A stretch of 64,000 nucleotides of DNA, from NCBI RefSeq assembly GCF_014207955.1, contig NZ_JACHLK010000012.1:162055-226054 (forward strand). Direction: 5' to 3'. This document shows, in pieces, positions 59,555 through 64,000 of this stretch (within the stretch, counting starts at the first letter, position 1; every line of letters begins with the position of its first letter). A program made the position numbers and the translations under genes. The notes under the pieces were generated by a model. It ran no database searches and had not been told where the DNA came from. It worked only from the letters and a program-made list of their open reading frames with translations. This stretch comes from Acidovorax soli (GTDB lineage Bacteria; Pseudomonadota; Gammaproteobacteria; Burkholderiales; Burkholderiaceae_C).

Positions 59555-59941
59555 TCACACCTCGTTGGCGATCTCGATCAGGTTCTCATCGGGGTCGTAG
59601 ATATAGACCGAGCGCAGGCGGTGCTGCGCCCCTGTGGCGCCCACCGGCCCCTGCACCACGGCCACGCCTTCGGCGGCCAGGTGCACCAGCACCTCGTCGA
59701 GCGGCGTGCGCGTAAGAAAGCACAGGTCGCCCGATCCCGCCGTGGCGTGGCGCACGTTGGGGTCCACCACCGTGCCGACTTCGTGCAAATTGATCTTCTG
59801 CGCGCCGAAATGCAGGGCGTGGCGCCCCGGCTTGAACTCGCGCGCCTGCATGCCGAGCACGCGCTCGTAGAAGGCGATGGTGGCCGGGATGCTGGCGACG
59901 GTCAGGACCACATGGTCCAGCGATTGCACGGTGAGGGGCAT
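59555..59941 (-). CDS. VOC family glyoxalase-like protein
   Basis: 128 residues. The vicinal oxygen chelate fold is indicated by SLDHVVLTVASIPATIAFYERVLGMQ at the start, INLHEVGTVVDPN in the middle and RSVYIYDPDENLIEIANEV at the end. Metal-binding His (LDHV), His (NLHE) and the terminal Glu (IEIA) are in the expected places, so a bound metal is likely. Substrate unknown. It lies just past the hppA terminator on the same strand, with 24 bp between the terminator and the start, so it must use read-through or a promoter within the terminator region. A gene-end repeat follows its stop. Confidence 0.9.
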   Translation of the reverse strand: MPLTVQSLDHVVLTVASIPATIAFYERVLGMQAREFKPGRHALHFGAQKINLHEVGTVVDPNVRHATAGSGDLCFLTRTPLDEVLVHLAAEGVAVVQGPVGATGAQHRLRSVYIYDPDENLIEIANEV

Positions 59942-59965
59942 GGTGGCGTAGGGGGCGTTTCGGCA

Positions 59966-59991
59966 AATAAAAAGGCCCGCCGAAGCGGGCC
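59966..59991 (-). terminator. Rho-independent terminator of hppA
   Basis: On the minus strand GGCCCGC-TTCG-GCGGGCC (59991-59974), a perfect 7-bp stem with a UUCG tetraloop, followed by TTTTTATTT (59973-59965). A textbook intrinsic terminator about 30 bp past the hppA stop. Confidence 0.93.
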
Positions 59992-60020
59992 GTGGCTGCA
60001 TGGGCAATGGCTGCAGGGTA

Positions 60021-62096
<2,076 letters not shown>

Positions 62097-62337
62097 TCAT
62101 TTCTCCTTGGTTTTTCAGTTGCACGGAAAGGAAACACAACGCAGGCCGGTAGTGCTTCCGCTGCGTTGCTTCCTCGTGCTCCTCCCGGAGTCGATTGGCC
62201 AACAGACCCAATTTACAGGCAAACAGGGGTTTGCAAGCGGGCAGAAAGGGGCATGCGCCTAAAATCAGGGTTAATCCCGACGCTCTGGGCCTTGAACCGG
62301 GCTCGCGGGTTATCGTTCCAAACCACTCTCCAAAGAC

Positions 62338-62880
62338 ATGTCCCTGAACCACGTACCCCCAGGCAAGAACGCCCCAGACGCCTTCAACGTCGTCATCGAG
62401 ATCCCGATGAACGCCGACCCGATCAAGTACGAGGTGGACAAGGAATCGGGCGCGATCTTCGTGGACCGCTTCATGACCACCGCCATGCACTACCCCACCA
62501 ACTACGGCTATGTGCCGCAGACCTTGTCGGGCGACGGCGACCCGGTGGACGTGCTGGTGATCACCCCCTACCCGTTGTTCCCTGGCGTGGTCGTGCCCTG
62601 CCGCCCCATCGGCATCCTGATGATGGAAGACGAAGCCGGCGTGGACGGCAAGGTGCTGGCCGTGCCCACCGACAAGGTGCTGCCCATCTACACCCACTGG
62701 CAGAAGGTGGAAGACGTGAACCCGATGCGCCTGAAGGCCATCAGCCACTTCTTCGAGCACTACAAGGACCTGGAAGCCGGCAAGTGGGTCAAGGTGCTGG
62801 GCTGGGAAGGCCTGGACGCCGCCAAGAAGGAAATCATGGACGGCATCGCCAACTTCAAGGCCAAGAACAACGCGGCCTGA
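62338..62880 (+). CDS. ppa: Inorganic pyrophosphatase (family I, soluble)
   Basis: 180 residues. Conserved active-site blocks are EIPMNADPIKYEVDKESGAIFVDR, MHYPTNYGYVPQTLSGDGDPVDVLV with the DxDPxD metal-binding Asp triad, and KVLPIYTHWQKVEDV. It hydrolyses cytosolic PPi to drive biosynthesis. Having ppa divergent from hppA lets the cell choose between wasting PPi energy as heat and conserving it as a proton gradient. ATG 62338 is clear. A strong terminator follows at 62921. Confidence 0.97.
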   Translation: MSLNHVPPGKNAPDAFNVVIEIPMNADPIKYEVDKESGAIFVDRFMTTAMHYPTNYGYVPQTLSGDGDPVDVLVITPYPLFPGVVVPCRPIGILMMEDEAGVDGKVLAVPTDKVLPIYTHWQKVEDVNPMRLKAISHFFEHYKDLEAGKWVKVLGWEGLDAAKKEIMDGIANFKAKNNAA

Positions 62881-62920
62881 TCGCCTGCAGCGGCCGCCCC
62901 GTGGGTGGCCCACCGCGCAC

Positions 62921-62958
62921 AAAGCATGCATGCCCTCGCGGGCATGCATGCTTTTTTT
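62921..62958 (+). terminator. Rho-independent terminator of ppa
   Basis: GCATGCATGCCC, loop TCGC, GGGCATGCATGC with A/T extensions form a 15-bp stem (62921-62954), then a run of seven T (62952-62958). A strong intrinsic terminator about 40 bp past the ppa stop. Confidence 0.93.
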
Positions 62959-63073
62959 CATGGAAACCCCGCACTGTGCAGAGCCCCCGCCGTTGCTAGA
63001 CTGGTTCCATCCAGGGTGGCGGTGCGCAATCCCGCGCCCGCCCCGGCAGGGATGGCCATGGCCAAGGGGTGAT

Positions 63074-64000
63074 ATGAAGATTTCCGACGTGCGTATCGGG
63101 CTCAAGCTGGGGGTGGGGTTCTGTGCCCTGGTGCTGCTCACGGCCCTGTTGGGGGCGGTCTCGCTGTTCCAGCTGTCCCGCATCCACCACAACGCGCAGG
63201 AGATCGCGAGCAACCTGCTGCCCAGCGTGGGCTACACGGGCGAACTGCGGGTGCTGATGAACCGCATGCGGCGTTCCGAAGCCGGCATGATCACCGCGCG
63301 CAGCACGGCCGAAGTCCAGGCCTTTGCCGAGCAGATGGTGGCGCGCGCCAAGGACCTGGAGCGCGTGGAAGCGCAGTACGAACCGCTGGTCAGCCCGGGT
63401 GAGGAACGCGAGGCCTTCCAGGCCTTTCGCACGCGCAAGGCCGCCTACTACAAGCTCCAGTCCAACCTGATCGAGGTCGCCAAGGCGGTGGACTTCAGCA
63501 CCAACGACACCCTGGCCCTGAGTGCCGACGCCTTGTCCGGGCTGTTTGCCGGCGAATCCGAGACGGCTTTCGTGGCCGCCGCCGAAACCCTGGGCCAGTT
63601 GCAGAAGATCAACTCCGCGCAAGCCGACCAGGAGCAGGCCGAAGTGCAGTCGGTGTTCCAGGCGGCCCGCGTCTGGGTGCTGGGCACGCTGGCCGCCTGC
63701 GTGGCGCTGGCCCTGGTGCTGGGCGTGTCCATCACGCGCTCGGTCACGCGCCCTGCGGGCCAGGCCGTGTCTGCGGCACGCTCCATTGCCGAAGGCGACC
63801 TCACCGCGGCCATGCCGGCCCATGGCAAGGATGAAATGGGCCAGTTGCTCTCTGCACTCGAAGACATGCGGACCAACCTGGCCCGCGTGGTCACGGGCGT
63901 GCGAAGCAACGCCGAAAGCGTGGCCTCGGCCAGCGCGCAGATTGCCTCGGGCAACAACGACCTGAGCGCCCGCACCGAACAGCAGGCCTCGGCCCTGGAA
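63074..64000 (+). CDS. Methyl-accepting chemotaxis protein (3' truncated by the window)
   Basis: 309 residues are visible, with no stop before the window edge. MKISDVRIGLKLGVGF leads to a first membrane helix (CALVLLTALLGAVSLFQL), a four-helix-bundle sensor of the 4HB_MCP type (about 30-190), a second helix (VWVLGTLAACVALALVLGVSI), then HAMP (ARSIAEGDLTAAMPAHGKDEMGQ) and the start of the signalling helix (SGNNDLSARTEQQASALE). The last part resembles the chemoreceptor at 8060. AAGGGG lies 6 nt before the ATG. Ligand unknown. Confidence 0.93.
   Translation, partial: MKISDVRIGLKLGVGFCALVLLTALLGAVSLFQLSRIHHNAQEIASNLLPSVGYTGELRVLMNRMRRSEAGMITARSTAEVQAFAEQMVARAKDLERVEAQYEPLVSPGEEREAFQAFRTRKAAYYKLQSNLIEVAKAVDFSTNDTLALSADALSGLFAGESETAFVAAAETLGQLQKINSAQADQEQAEVQSVFQAARVWVLGTLAACVALALVLGVSITRSVTRPAGQAVSAARSIAEGDLTAAMPAHGKDEMGQLLSALEDMRTNLARVVTGVRSNAESVASASAQIASGNNDLSARTEQQASALE

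Noticed and set aside
62231..62265. Shared TTGCAA as -35 element for both hppA and ppa
   Set aside because: The spacing to the nearest -10-like boxes (TAAAAT on plus, TAAATT on minus) is too long or too short for a normal promoter, so no promoter is called.

Overview
The window is GC-rich chromosomal DNA of a betaproteobacterium, most likely family Comamonadaceae (Acidovorax-like). The basis is protein character (a Bug-type tripartite-tricarboxylate binding protein, DUF1631, DUF2889, DUF3096), gene order shared with other proteobacteria (dnaX-ybaB-recR; mltD-gloB-yafS-rnhA) and the intergenic repeats. I cannot fix the genus without a database search. There is no rRNA, tRNA, insertion sequence, prophage or CRISPR array. 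The first and last genes are cut by the window edges.

Layout. 1-5.8 kb: an AddB-like nuclease end and an AddA-like helicase-nuclease (overlapping), then a flavoprotein. 5.9-13.6 kb: an exported unknown protein, the 4.5S SRP RNA (ffs, minus strand), a DUF4345/TetR divergent pair with twin operators, a chemoreceptor, then dnaX-ybaB-recR and a MAPEG protein; dnaX carries an A9 slippage site. 13.8-19 kb: a substrate-binding protein, a DUF3096 peptide, then mltD-gloB (minus) back to back with a yafS-like methyltransferase and rnhA. 19.1-23.8 kb: an RND efflux pair. 23.8-27.7 kb: a PAS/sigma-54 activator divergent from an acyl-CoA ligase/enoyl-CoA hydratase operon that has a clear -24/-12 promoter. 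27.8-32.7 kb: pentapeptide protein, GST, AraC regulator, YbhB-like protein, PhnB-like VOC protein and an MFS exporter.

32.7-39.9 kb is a LacI-controlled aldarate island: LacI regulator, Bug-type binding protein, L-talarate/galactarate dehydratase (enolase superfamily), GarD galactarate dehydratase, a Tat-exported SMP-30 lactonase and an SDR. 39.9-41.8 kb: ArsR regulator with twin AT-rich palindromes, DCC protein, ubiG, thioredoxin. 42.0-45.1 kb: molybdenum cofactor genes moaA-mobA-moeA. 45.2-50.6 kb: Crp/Fnr regulator, aldehyde dehydrogenase, DUF2889, SDR, a Mpo1-like protein and a bile-acid:Na+ symporter-like protein. 50.6-59.4 kb: DUF1631, then a five-gene operon (PF10118 hydrolase, TolC-like, HlyD-like, two ABC-2 permeases, no ATPase) divergent from a TetR regulator with paired GGTAC-N6-GTACC operators. 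59.5-64 kb: VOC protein, proton-pumping pyrophosphatase hppA divergent from soluble ppa, and a truncated chemoreceptor.

The most informative non-coding structure is regulatory: at least five divergent or promoter regions carry duplicated or perfect palindromes that can be tied to an adjacent regulator. Two families of Comamonadaceae-type intergenic repeats are also present, one of which supplies the moeA stop codon.
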